This document shows, piece after piece, positions 15,906-23,452 of a stretch of 48,828 nucleotides of DNA. Each line of letters starts with the position of its first letter. Position 1 is the stretch's first letter. The stretch is taken from positions 1-48,828 of the forward strand of contig JANQFG010000279.1 in assembly GCA_028277985.1 (NCBI GenBank). Direction: 5' to 3'. Source of the stretch: a bacterium (lineage in GTDB: Bacteria > Desulfobacterota > DSWW01). Under the pieces are notes generated by a model. It saw only the letters and a list, made by a program, of their open reading frames with translations, did not search any database and was not told the DNA's origin. The position numbers and the translations under genes are program-made.

Positions 15906-16646
15906 TTATCTTCTGGCCTTTTTCACGGTTCGTTTCTTAGCTGTTCCCTTGGGAGCCCTTTTCCCCACTGCCTTGGAAGTCCCCGGATTGGCCGATGCCA
16001 CCTTCTTGGGCTTGCCCTTCTTGGGTTTCGCGGGGGCGGCTTTCTTCGGCTTGCTCTTCGCCTTGGTCTTGGTCGGCTTCTTCGCAGCAGACGCAGCCTT
16101 ACTCGCGGGGGCCTTCTTCTTCTTTGGAGCCGCGGCCTTCTTCTTCGCCTTGGCCGGGGAGGCCTTTGCCGCCTTCTTCTTGGGAGCGGCCCCCGGCTCG
16201 ATCTGCTTGAGCAGGCGTTCCGCCCTCTGCGGGTTCAGCTTGCCCTTGGACTGGCCATCCACCACGACCACCGGGCCCAATGCGCACGCCCCCACACAGT
16301 TCACGGTCTCGAGCGTGTACTTCAGGTCAGGGGTGGTCTCTCCCGCCTTGACCTTCAGGCCCCTTTCGAGGGCATCCAGGATACGGGGCGCGCCGCGCAC
16401 ATGGCAGGCCGTACCCATGCACACGTGAAGCTCGTGTTCTCCCCGCGGCTCCAGGCTGAAGGCACGGAAAAAGGTGGCGAGATGATAGACCCGGCTCAGG
16501 GGAATATCCAGCTTGGAGGCCAGGGTTTCCATCGCGTCCCTCGGCAGGTAGCGGTAGGTCTGCTGAACGTCCTGAAGAATGGCAATGATGTCGGTAGGGT
16601 CATTGCCGTAGCGTTTGAGAATGCGGTTGACTTCCTGGGTCGCCAT
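15906..16646 (-). CDS. NuoE-like (HndA-type) [2Fe-2S] subunit with histone-H1-like Lys-rich tail
   Basis: 246 residues. Residues 1-150 are a normal NuoE/HndA thioredoxin-like domain: YGNDPTDIIAILQDVQQTYRYLP, RVYHLATFF, then the cluster ligands CMGTACHVRG and VNCVGACALGP. After residue 150 comes a 95-residue tail of Lys, Ala and Pro (PKKKAAKASPAKAKKKAAAPKK and further), like histone H1 or AlgP/Hc1. Such a tail would bind nucleic acid or acidic surfaces, or promote complex packing. Lysine codons are mostly AAG. It lies 36 bases after porB, which also ends in a shorter Lys-rich tail. The gene order NuoE-F-G is the usual one. Confidence 0.92.
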   Translation of the reverse strand: MATQEVNRILKRYGNDPTDIIAILQDVQQTYRYLPRDAMETLASKLDIPLSRVYHLATFFRAFSLEPRGEHELHVCMGTACHVRGAPRILDALERGLKVKAGETTPDLKYTLETVNCVGACALGPVVVVDGQSKGKLNPQRAERLLKQIEPGAAPKKKAAKASPAKAKKKAAAPKKKKAPASKAASAAKKPTKTKAKSKPKKAAPAKPKKGKPKKVASANPGTSKAVGKRAPKGTAKKRTVKKARR

Positions 16647-16681
16647 CTATCCTTTCCCCCTCTGGGCTTGCGACGGTCCTC

Positions 16682-17689
16682 TTATTTCTTCGATCGGGCG
16701 GCCTTCTTTGTCTTCTTTGCCTTCTTCGGCTGGCTCGCCTTCCGGCTGGGTTCTTCTTCCTCTGCGGTCATACGCGCCTTGGCCCTGAGCTTCTCGAAGT
16801 TGGTCTGGATTCTCCCTTCGATGTACTCGAGATCCTCCGGCTTCAGGTGCCGGAACCTGCCCTGGATGGACAGATATTCCTTCATGGGTTTGAGCTTGCC
16901 CGGGTCCAGGTTGATCGTGTACTTTCCGTTTTCCACTTCATAGAGCGGGAACACGCCGGATTCGGCAGCAAGTCGCCCGAGCCGGATCGTCTCCTCCCCG
17001 GCGGTTCGCCACCCCGTGGGGCAGACGGCCAGCACATGCAGGTAGGCAGGCCCCTCTATCTCTACCGCGCGCTTCACCTTTCGGACGAGGTCGAAGGGAT
17101 AGCTCGGCGATGCGGTCGCAACGTACGGGATGTCATGTGCCACCATGATTTCCGGAAGGTTCTTCTTCCAGGTCTTCTGTCCCTTGCTCATACGCCCGGG
17201 CGGCGAAGTGGTGGTCATGGCGCCAAAGGGCGTGGAAGAAGAGCGCTGAATGCCCGTGTTCATGTACGCCTCGTTGTCCAGGCACACATAAACCATGTTG
17301 TGGCCACGCTCGACCGCGCCGGAGAGGGCCTGGAAGCCGATGTCCGCCGTGGCGCCGTCGCCCGCGATCGCCATGATGCAGGTGTTTCGCTTGGGCAGCA
17401 TCCCTTTTCGTTCCAGCGCCTTGATTCCAGCCTCGACCCCTGATGCTACCGCCGCCGCGTTCTCGAAGGCGACGTGGATCCAGGGGACGTGCCAGGCGGT
17501 CTGCGGGAAGGGAGAGGAGATGATTTCCGAGCAGCCCGTGGCATTTGCGAGGATCACGTTCCGGCCCACGGACTTCAAGATCTGCCGGAGGGCAACGGTT
17601 TCTCCACAACCCTGGCAGGCCCTGTGGCCTGCGGTGAAGTACTCCCGTGAATCCAGGAGCCTCGGAACGAAGATATTGAGATTTTCCAT
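16682..17689 (-). CDS. porB: Pyruvate (2-oxoacid):ferredoxin oxidoreductase beta subunit
   Basis: 335 residues. The TPP-binding subunit shows HRACQGCGETVALR (CxxC iron-sulfur ligands), NATGCSEIISSPFPQTAW, then the TPP/Mg motif AIAGDGATADIGFQAL and CLDNEAYMNTGIQRSS. VLAVCPTGW follows with the fourth cluster Cys. It decarboxylates pyruvate and passes electrons to ferredoxin with PorA, PorG and PorD. Start ATG 17689 shares a base with the porA stop (TAATG). The C-terminus ends with a Lys-rich run (PKKAKKTKKAARSKK), shorter than the NuoE-like tail next door. The pyruvate specificity is by family; other 2-oxoacids are possible. Confidence 0.95.
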   Translation of the reverse strand: MENLNIFVPRLLDSREYFTAGHRACQGCGETVALRQILKSVGRNVILANATGCSEIISSPFPQTAWHVPWIHVAFENAAAVASGVEAGIKALERKGMLPKRNTCIMAIAGDGATADIGFQALSGAVERGHNMVYVCLDNEAYMNTGIQRSSSTPFGAMTTTSPPGRMSKGQKTWKKNLPEIMVAHDIPYVATASPSYPFDLVRKVKRAVEIEGPAYLHVLAVCPTGWRTAGEETIRLGRLAAESGVFPLYEVENGKYTINLDPGKLKPMKEYLSIQGRFRHLKPEDLEYIEGRIQTNFEKLRAKARMTAEEEEPSRKASQPKKAKKTKKAARSKK

Positions 17690-18867
17690 TATTCTCTCAC
17701 CCCTATCAGCTCGTAGTCTCCAACAGGCCCCGGGTAGCTGTGCCCCTGCATGGCCTTCTTGACGATCGCCTCGAAGTCCTTGACCCGCACGTCGCGTCCT
17801 CCGAGTCCGACAACGTTGTTGAAGATACAAGGTCTGGGTTCCGTGTCATAGAGGAGACTCGCCACCTCGGCCGCGACCGGGTTGGTCGCTGCACCAAAGG
17901 AGATGGCCCGGTCCATTACGACGATCTTCTTTGCCCCACCCAGGGCTTTTAGAAGGTCCTCTGACGGGAAGGGCCTCCATAGCCTGAGCTTGACGAGGCC
18001 CACCGGAAGTCCCTGCTCCTGCATCCGGTCGACCGCCACTGAGGCGGTTTCGCCCAGGGCGCCCATCGAGAGCATGAGAACCTCGGCCCCTTCGGTCTTG
18101 TAGGTCTCGACCGCCTGATACTTGCGTCCCGTCAGGTCCGCGAACTCCTGCCAGCCCTTGTCGATCGTGGCCCGTGCGTTTCGGAGCGCCGTCTCCTGAC
18201 CTTTCTTCACCTCGGTGTAGAAGTCGGGCATCGCGAAATCGCCCATGGTCACCGGGTTGTCCGGGTCCAGCCGGTGCCTGGGCACGAAGGGTGGAATGAA
18301 TCGGGCCACCTCTTCGTGGTCGAGCAGCATGTGGGGCTCGATCATGTGGCTCAGGATGAACCCGTCCAGGTTCACGATGGCAGGAAGGCTCACCTCCGGG
18401 TCTTCGGCAACCCGGAAGGCGATCAGCACGTGGTCAAAGGCCTCCTGCCCGTTCTCCACGAAATACTGGATCCAGCCGCAATCGCGGGAGGCCATCACAT
18501 CGCTGTGATCGTTCCAGATGCTCAGCGGTCCGGAAAGGGCACGGTTCGCCACGGTCATGACGATCGGAAGCCGCATCGAGGAGGCGATGAACAGGATCTC
18601 GTGCATCAGGGCCAGCCCCTGGCTGGCCGTGGCCGTGAAGCTGCGCGCGCCGGCGGCGGAACTCCCGACCACAGCACTCATGGCGCTGTGCTCGCTTTCC
18701 ACGCAGACGTACTCTGCGTCCAGGTCGCCGTCGGCTACCATCTCGGACAGGTGCTCTACAATATGGGTCTGCGGCGTGATCGGATAGGCCGCAATCACAT
18801 CGGCGTTGGCGAGGCCGACTGCCTCGGCAACGGCGATGCTGACCTCCATTCCGACTCTCTTGGACAT
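17689..18867 (-). CDS. porA: Pyruvate (2-oxoacid):ferredoxin oxidoreductase alpha subunit
   Basis: 392 residues. Family motifs: AEAVGLANADVIAAYPITPQTHIVEHLSE at the N-terminus (YPITPxT), EYVCVESEHSAMSAVVGSSAAGARSFTATASQGLALMHEILF, then ANRALSGPLSIWNDHSDVMASRDCGWIQY with the conserved N-D-S-D that recognises pyruvate. The C-terminal transketolase-like domain contains VLMLSMGALGETASVAVDRMQEQGLPVGLVKLRLWRPFP. Works as a heteromer with PorB, PorG and PorD in the cytoplasm. Its start overlaps the porD stop by one base and its stop overlaps porB. Length and motif order are typical, and no damage is visible. Confidence 0.96.
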   Translation of the reverse strand: MSKRVGMEVSIAVAEAVGLANADVIAAYPITPQTHIVEHLSEMVADGDLDAEYVCVESEHSAMSAVVGSSAAGARSFTATASQGLALMHEILFIASSMRLPIVMTVANRALSGPLSIWNDHSDVMASRDCGWIQYFVENGQEAFDHVLIAFRVAEDPEVSLPAIVNLDGFILSHMIEPHMLLDHEEVARFIPPFVPRHRLDPDNPVTMGDFAMPDFYTEVKKGQETALRNARATIDKGWQEFADLTGRKYQAVETYKTEGAEVLMLSMGALGETASVAVDRMQEQGLPVGLVKLRLWRPFPSEDLLKALGGAKKIVVMDRAISFGAATNPVAAEVASLLYDTEPRPCIFNNVVGLGGRDVRVKDFEAIVKKAMQGHSYPGPVGDYELIGVRE

Positions 18868-19181
18868 CAGCGAAACTCCTCTTCATCTACCATTTCGAAA
18901 CAGGTCCGCCCAAAGGTTGCCATGTAGCATTCCCGTGCGCAGATGCCGCATCCCTTGCAGTAGTCGAGCAGTATGTCCGGGTATCCCTCCGGGGTCATGA
19001 CAATCGACGCATCGGGGCAGTAGATATAGCAGACGCCGCACTGGACACAGTTGTCCGGGGTGAAGACCGGTCGCTGGCTCCGCCACCCGCCGGTAAGATA
19101 CTCCGACGAACTGCCTGGATTCTCCGCCACTGCGCCGGCGGGTATGTCCCTCCAGGTCCAGGACTTTTCTTGGCTGCTCAA
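18867..19181 (-). CDS. porD: Pyruvate:ferredoxin oxidoreductase delta subunit (2[4Fe-4S] ferredoxin)
   Basis: 104 residues with two [4Fe-4S] motifs, CVQCGVCYIYCPDAS and CKGCGICARECYM, at the C-terminal half. The N-terminal half (DIPAGAVAENPGSSSEYLTGGWRSQRPVF) is the usual PorD spacer. It carries electrons out of the TPP centre to external ferredoxin or to the diaphorase subunits encoded downstream. It overlaps porG by 4 bases and porA by 1 base. Confidence 0.95.
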   Translation of the reverse strand: MSSQEKSWTWRDIPAGAVAENPGSSSEYLTGGWRSQRPVFTPDNCVQCGVCYIYCPDASIVMTPEGYPDILLDYCKGCGICARECYMATFGRTCFEMVDEEEFR

Positions 19182-19735
19182 GGCTTCATCTCCTCTTTCT
19201 CGACTTTGTCGTATGCCGCGCGCAAAGCATTCTCGTTCTTGGCGGCAATCAGACCGAACCGGTGGTGCAGTGGCTCGGACACGCTGTCGATGTCTACGAT
19301 GCCGGTCGCACGAAGGAGCGCGCCGAGCATCGTTGTATTTGTAATCGGCCGGCCCAGAAGCTCCCGGGCGATGTGGGTTGCGTCGACCGCCCAGAGACTG
19401 CCCTCGAATTGAAATCGCGAGGCGAGCTCCTTGATCGGCTGGTTGGAGTTGACCACGAGGGTCCCTCCCGGCTTCAGCCCGTCGGTCACGTCCAGGATGT
19501 CCAGCAGGGAAGAGTCGAGCACGAGCACTACGTCCGGCCTATAGATCTGGGATCGAAGCCGGATCTGTTCTTCAGAGACTCTCGAGAAGGCCAGGACCGG
19601 CGCGCCTCGTCGTTCCGGGCCGAAGCTGGGAAATGCCTGAGCGTACTTTCCTTCTTTGATTGCGGCCAGGGCGAGGAGCTCGGCGGATGTGACAGCCCCC
19701 TGCCCTCCCCTGCCGTGAAAGCGGGTTTCGATCAT
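19178..19735 (-). CDS. porG: Pyruvate:ferredoxin oxidoreductase gamma subunit
   Basis: 185 residues. Starts MIETRFHGRGGQGAVTSAELLALAAIKEGKYAQAFPSFGPERRGAPV, the canonical gamma-domain signature (RGGQG...E.R G). It then has VVLVLDSSLLD and PITNTTMLGALLRATGIVD. First gene of the por/diaphorase run. The putative promoter at 19790-19817 lies about 55 bases before the start. Overlaps porD by 4 bases (ATGA). Confidence 0.95.
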   Translation of the reverse strand: MIETRFHGRGGQGAVTSAELLALAAIKEGKYAQAFPSFGPERRGAPVLAFSRVSEEQIRLRSQIYRPDVVLVLDSSLLDILDVTDGLKPGGTLVVNSNQPIKELASRFQFEGSLWAVDATHIARELLGRPITNTTMLGALLRATGIVDIDSVSEPLHHRFGLIAAKNENALRAAYDKVEKEEMKP

Positions 19736-19747
19736 CTGCAGGACTCC

Positions 19748-20006
19748 AGTTCAGAGGGGAATGAGCTATCCAGCGGAGAGTTCAACAAAGTGTTACGTTT
19801 TCCCGTAGGTTTGTCAAGACGTGCCAGACACATTCTGTAGGAAAAACGGTCGCTTTTTAGCTTAAAACGACATGTTGTAGAAGAGGTCGTCCGAGGGACT
19901 ACCCGCTGTGGTGGTTTCTCTTGTGTTGTCCAAGAAATAGCACTGCGCGGACCTGCCGCATAACAGGGAACATCCGCCTGCGGATGCAGTATAGTTCAGA
20001 GGGGAA
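19748..20006. other. Intergenic stretch between porG and recR with a 14-bp direct repeat
   Basis: No gene seen between 19736 and 20029. AGTTCAGAGGGGAA occurs at 19748-19761 and again at 19993-20006. Between them lies the por promoter and a GTGTCTGGCAC-like string (minus strand near 19825). The repeat could be a slipped or excision scar; no function is assigned. Confidence 0.5.
19790..19817 (-). promoter_or_regulatory. Candidate promoter of the por/diaphorase operon
   Basis: On the minus strand TTGACA (19817-19812) is followed 16 bases later by TAACAC (19795-19790). The -35 box is perfect but the -10 is weak, which could indicate an activator or a different sigma factor. Confidence 0.5.
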
Positions 20007-20029
20007 ATGGGCGGCTGTCACCCTTTTCG

Positions 20030-20617
20030 TCAGAGATCCTGCCGCCCTCGGATGGCGTCGGTCAGGGTTGCGCCGTCCGTGTATTCGAGGTCCCCGCCCA
20101 CCGGGATGCCCCGGGCGATCCGGGTGACCTTGACACCGAGCGGCTTGATCTGCTCCTTCAGATAGAGGGCGGTGGCGTCTCCCTCCACAACCGGATTGGT
20201 GGCCAGCAGGACCTCCTTGATGGTTCCGGTCTTCAGCCGTTCGAGCAGCTCCTTCACGTAGATTTCGTCCGGGCCGATGCCGTCCAGCGGGGAGATCACC
20301 CCGTGAAGGACGTGGTACTTTCCGTTGAAGGAGCCGGTTTTCTCTATGGCGTAGAGATCGTTCGGCTCCTCCACGACGCAGACGATCTCTTCGGCCCGGC
20401 CGGGGTCCTGACAGAGGCGGCAGGGATCCTGCTCGGTGATGTTCATGCACACGGAGCAGAGCCGGATCTTCTCCTTCACGTCCAGAACGGCCTGTGCAAG
20501 GCTGCGGGCATACTCCTCCGAAGAGCCCAGGATGTGGAAGGCGAGCCTCGAGGCGGACTTCTCTCCGATGCCGGGGAGCTTTGTAAGCGCTTCTACGAGT
20601 CGCGCGATCGGATCCAT
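20030..20617 (-). CDS. recR: Recombination mediator RecR
   Basis: 195 residues. Helix-hairpin-helix at the N-terminus (ALTKLPGIGEKSASRLAFHIL), C4 zinc finger CSVCMNITEQDPCRLC, Toprim domain VCVVEEPNDLYAIEKT...GRYHVLHG-like region (here NGKYHVLHGVISPLDGIGPDEI), and C-terminal RGIPVGGDLEYTDGATLTDAI. RecR works with RecF/RecO to load RecA on single-stranded gaps. The ATG at 20617 is chosen because GAGGG lies nine bases upstream; TTG 20626 is an alternative. Follows ebfC by 16 bases on the same strand, as in many bacteria. Confidence 0.97.
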   Translation of the reverse strand: MDPIARLVEALTKLPGIGEKSASRLAFHILGSSEEYARSLAQAVLDVKEKIRLCSVCMNITEQDPCRLCQDPGRAEEIVCVVEEPNDLYAIEKTGSFNGKYHVLHGVISPLDGIGPDEIYVKELLERLKTGTIKEVLLATNPVVEGDATALYLKEQIKPLGVKVTRIARGIPVGGDLEYTDGATLTDAIRGRQDL

Positions 20618-20633
20618 GGATGACAACCCTCGG

Positions 20634-20954
20634 TCACATCAGGCCGGGGATCGACATGCCGCCGGTGACCTTGGCCATTTCCTCGGCCATCATCTCCTGG
20701 GCCTTCTTCAAGGCCTCGTTCACGGCAGCCGCAACGAGATCCTGGAGCATCTCCACATCTTCGGGGTCCACGACTTCCGGCTCGATCCGAATCGACAGGA
20801 CCTCCTGCTTCCCGTTTGCCGTGACCGTGACCATCCCGCCTCCTGCAGAGGCTTCAACGGACCGCTCCCCCATCTCCTCCTGGATCTTCATGATCTTGGC
20901 CTGCATCTTCTGGGCCTGTTTCATCATCTGGCCCAAGCCGCCACCTTTCTTCAT
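20634..20954 (-). CDS. ebfC: YbaB/EbfC family nucleoid-associated protein
   Basis: 106 residues, Met-rich N-terminal helix (GLGQMMKQAQKMQAKIMKIQEEMGERSVEASAGGGMVTVTANGKQEVLSI) typical of YbaB/EbfC. The central V..TANGKQEVLSIRIEPEVV strand and C-terminal helix complete the tweezers dimer. Binds DNA with low specificity. Located between dnaX and recR, its usual place. Confidence 0.96.
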   Translation of the reverse strand: MKKGGGLGQMMKQAQKMQAKIMKIQEEMGERSVEASAGGGMVTVTANGKQEVLSIRIEPEVVDPEDVEMLQDLVAAAVNEALKKAQEMMAEEMAKVTGGMSIPGLM

Positions 20955-21165
20955 GACTCTTCCCCCATCTCTCGCAATGGTACTGGAAACCGGTTGGTCA
21001 ACTCCTTGGCATAGCCCTCAAGAAATCGTAGTTCGGTAGGTGCACTCCGGACGACACGATAGTCTATTCTGGCCTTACTGCAAGATTACACAACTGGGTC
21101 TGCAAGCCTGGTTGCGACCCGATTGTTGGGCCCCCTTCGTCTCCCAGAGTTCCCTGAGATACGAG

Positions 21166-22914
21166 TTACGACTCTGTTTCTTCGTTTTCGCCACTTTCCG
21201 AGCCGAACAGCTTGACGTCTTTGATCGTTCCATGGAAGACCTCGAGGGCCGTCTTCACTGCCTGGTCCTCTTCTGCCTCCGCCACGGCGGAGGGGGCGGA
21301 CGGAGGCGCCGTCTCCACCTGCTCCTTCTTGGCTTGAGGCTTCGCCTTCGAGTCATTCAACCCCTTGGTCTTGCAAACCTCGAACCGCTGGGCCTCTCCA
21401 AAGCAGTCCCTGGCGCTCTTGGACAGGAGTGCTTTGGTTTCTTTGCTTCTGAACTGATCGAACAGGAAGGTCCCGTCCTCGCAGAACACCTTGACCGCCT
21501 TTTCGGTCACTTCCCATTGCTCCACGTCCTCGAGCAGGGCAGCGGTCATGGCCCTTTCGCTCCGGACCGTGTCCACAAAAACCTGCCATGCATCGGGAGC
21601 ATTCCACGGGATACGACGCGGGGAGGTCTGCTCGGGGGCATCAGCCCTTCTGTCCTCCTCTTGCGGGGGCCGGGGGTCGCTGCTACGAGAAGGCGCGGCT
21701 GTCTGCCGGGGTCGTGACTTCTTCGCGGGAGGCCCGGGCGAAGGAACGCGCGGTGCCTGGGGCCGGGAGCCCCCCGCTCCCTCCAGCCCCGCGACTTTCT
21801 CCAGAATCCTATCCAGAGGTTCCAAGCGGCCGAGATGGGCCATCTTGATCAGGGTGACCTCCATCCCCATGCGTGGCAGGCTCGACCGGAGGATGTCTTC
21901 CTCCGCCTTGAGAAGGATGGACACCAGGCGTCTCAGATCCTCCGGCCCGGCCTGCTCCCCCTGGTTCTTCAGCTCCTCTATCTCTCCGTCCGCCATGTCC
22001 AGCACCGAGGAGGGATCCGGAAGCAGACGAACCATCAGGAGGTTGCGGAAGTGCTCGACCAGGTCCTGGTAGAACTGGTTGATGTCGTACCCGGACCGGT
22101 AGACCTCGTCCAGCGCTTCGATGCACGCTCCGGGGTCCTGGCCGAGGACCGCCTCGGAGATCCTGTAGAAGTACTCGCGCCCGGCAATGCCGAGGATCTC
22201 GGCGACCGCTTCGTCCGGCACCGAGGTTCCGCAGTAGGAGATGATCTGGTCGAGCAGGCTCTGTGCATCCCGCATGCTTCCGTCGGCAGCCTTGGCGACT
22301 GAGGATAGCGCTCGTTCCTCGATCTCGTATCCCTCTTCTTTTGCCATGTCCTGAAGCCGCTCGAGAATCTTGGCCCTGGGGATACGGCGGAAGTCGAAGC
22401 GCTGACAGCGAGACTGGATCGTCTCCGGGACCTTGTGGGCCTCGGTGGTTGCAAAGATGAAGATCACGTGCTCGGGAGGCTCTTCCAGGGTCTTGAGCAG
22501 GGCGTTGAAAGCGCTCTTGGAGAGCATGTGCACCTCGTCGATGATGTAGACGCGGCGCTTTCCAGGGCGCGGCAGGTACTTGATGTTCTCTCTCAGCTCA
22601 CGGATGTCGTCGACGCTCGTGTTCGAGGCACCGTCGATCTCGTACACGTCCAGGCTTCTGCCCTCTTCGATCTCCATGCAGGAGGAGCACTCGTTGCAGG
22701 GCTCCGGTTTCGGGCCCTCGTCGCAGTTCAGGCATTTGGCCAGGATGCGTGCAGCCGATGTCTTGCCCACACCGCGGGAACCTGCAAACAGGAAGGCATG
22801 GGCCACGTGGTCCGTCTGCACCGCGTTCTTGAGAGTTCGGGAGATGAACTCCTGGCCCACCATCTTGTCAAAGGTGCGGGGTCTCCATTTTCGGGCCAGC
22901 ACGAGATAGGACAT
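21166..22914 (-). CDS. dnaX: DNA polymerase III subunit gamma/tau
   Basis: 582 residues. Starts MSYLVLARKWRPRTFDKMVGQEF. Walker A GSRGVGKTSAARILAKCLNC, a zinc module with CNECSSC, Walker B VYIIDEVHMLSKSAFNALLKTLEEPPEHVIFIFATT and sensor region RCQRFDFRRI. The C-terminal part carries a Pro/Arg/Glu-rich linker, then a tau-like region. Clamp-loader ATPase of the replisome. ATG 22914 is chosen at the conserved N-terminus. No slippery A-rich heptamer for a gamma frameshift was noticed. Downstream come ebfC and recR; upstream are SRP RNA and tRNA-Ser. Confidence 0.97.
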   Translation of the reverse strand: MSYLVLARKWRPRTFDKMVGQEFISRTLKNAVQTDHVAHAFLFAGSRGVGKTSAARILAKCLNCDEGPKPEPCNECSSCMEIEEGRSLDVYEIDGASNTSVDDIRELRENIKYLPRPGKRRVYIIDEVHMLSKSAFNALLKTLEEPPEHVIFIFATTEAHKVPETIQSRCQRFDFRRIPRAKILERLQDMAKEEGYEIEERALSSVAKAADGSMRDAQSLLDQIISYCGTSVPDEAVAEILGIAGREYFYRISEAVLGQDPGACIEALDEVYRSGYDINQFYQDLVEHFRNLLMVRLLPDPSSVLDMADGEIEELKNQGEQAGPEDLRRLVSILLKAEEDILRSSLPRMGMEVTLIKMAHLGRLEPLDRILEKVAGLEGAGGSRPQAPRVPSPGPPAKKSRPRQTAAPSRSSDPRPPQEEDRRADAPEQTSPRRIPWNAPDAWQVFVDTVRSERAMTAALLEDVEQWEVTEKAVKVFCEDGTFLFDQFRSKETKALLSKSARDCFGEAQRFEVCKTKGLNDSKAKPQAKKEQVETAPPSAPSAVAEAEEDQAVKTALEVFHGTIKDVKLFGSESGENEETES

Positions 22915-23026
22915 GTAGAGTCGTTCCAAGGTACCGTAGGAGGAATGCAAACGGATACGAAAAGGGCTTGGCCATGCACCCGATTTCGACGCTGCTCAAC
23001 AGAGCGGAAACGAGAAGGACAAATCA

Positions 23027-23124
23027 GACCAGGAGATTCCACGGCACACAGACGAAACTACCTACCGTTGCTTCCTTCCGGACCTGGCGGGGTTCGGCAG
23101 CCATCTGTTGCGTGGGTCCCAGTC
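23027..23124 (-). ncRNA. ffs: Small bacterial signal recognition particle RNA (4.5S)
   Basis: The minus strand contains the SRP apical core, CCAGGTCCGGAAGGAAGCAACGG, whose GGAAGGAAGC symmetric loop is diagnostic. Flanking arms pair: GACTGGGA with TCTCCTGGTC, CCACG with CGTGG, and ACAGA with TCTGT. This gives about 98 nt, the normal size. Exact ends are estimated. It lies 113 bases before dnaX, a conserved gene order. Confidence 0.93.
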
Positions 23125-23162
23125 ATCCACTTTGCCCCCCGCGCTCAGACCCCTACCAAACA

Positions 23163-23214
23163 GGCGCCTCAAAAGGGGATTCGACCCCGCATAAGCGGAT
23201 TTCGGGTAAAGGGC
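23163..23214. other. tRNA-like or hairpin-rich strip between SRP RNA and tRNA-Ser
   Basis: On the minus strand GGGGTCGAATCCCC (23188-23175) resembles a T-arm with one base missing. CCGC-TTAT-GCGG lies beside it, and GGTGCC can pair with GGCGCC at 23168-23163. Too short for a functional tRNA; perhaps a decayed tRNA or structured leader. Confidence 0.35.
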
Positions 23215-23266
23215 ACCGCTAGTTCCCCGTCTAGCACGGCCAAGCTTTTCCTTGGGACCAAGAGAA

Positions 23267-23358
23267 TGGCGGAGAGAGAGGGATTCGAACCCTCGAGGCG
23301 ATTTGCACCGCCTACACGGTTTCCAACCGTGCTCCTTCGGCCACTCGGACATCTCTCC
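23267..23358 (-). tRNA. tRNA-Ser (anticodon GGA)
   Basis: Minus-strand sequence folds as a class II tRNA: acceptor GGAGAGA/TCTCTCC, discriminator G and encoded CCA (23269-23267). Anticodon stem CACGG/CCGTG encloses loop TTGGAAA, anticodon GGA (codons UCC, UCU). It has a long variable arm and a T-loop TTCGAAT. Shares its last 26 bases with the tRNA-Ser at 47456. Confidence 0.97.
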
Positions 23359-23368
23359 ACTCGGCAAC

Positions 23369-23398
23369 ATGTTATGAGATTCGGGGCGTCCTTGTAAA
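23369..23398 (-). promoter_or_regulatory. Promoter of tRNA-Ser(GGA)
   Basis: TTTACA (23398-23393), 18-base spacer, TAACAT (23374-23369) on the minus strand. The predicted start is a few bases before the mature tRNA 5' end at 23358. Confidence 0.65.
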
Positions 23399-23452
23399 GA
23401 GTGCCCCTTCCGATTCTGTGGTATCGTATATGCTTGAGAGGGGCATAAATCG

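Noticed and set aside
14910..16943. 677-codon plus-strand open frame
   Set aside because: Antisense to NuoF-, NuoE-like and porB; composition is the mirror of Lys/Ala-rich tails and high GC.
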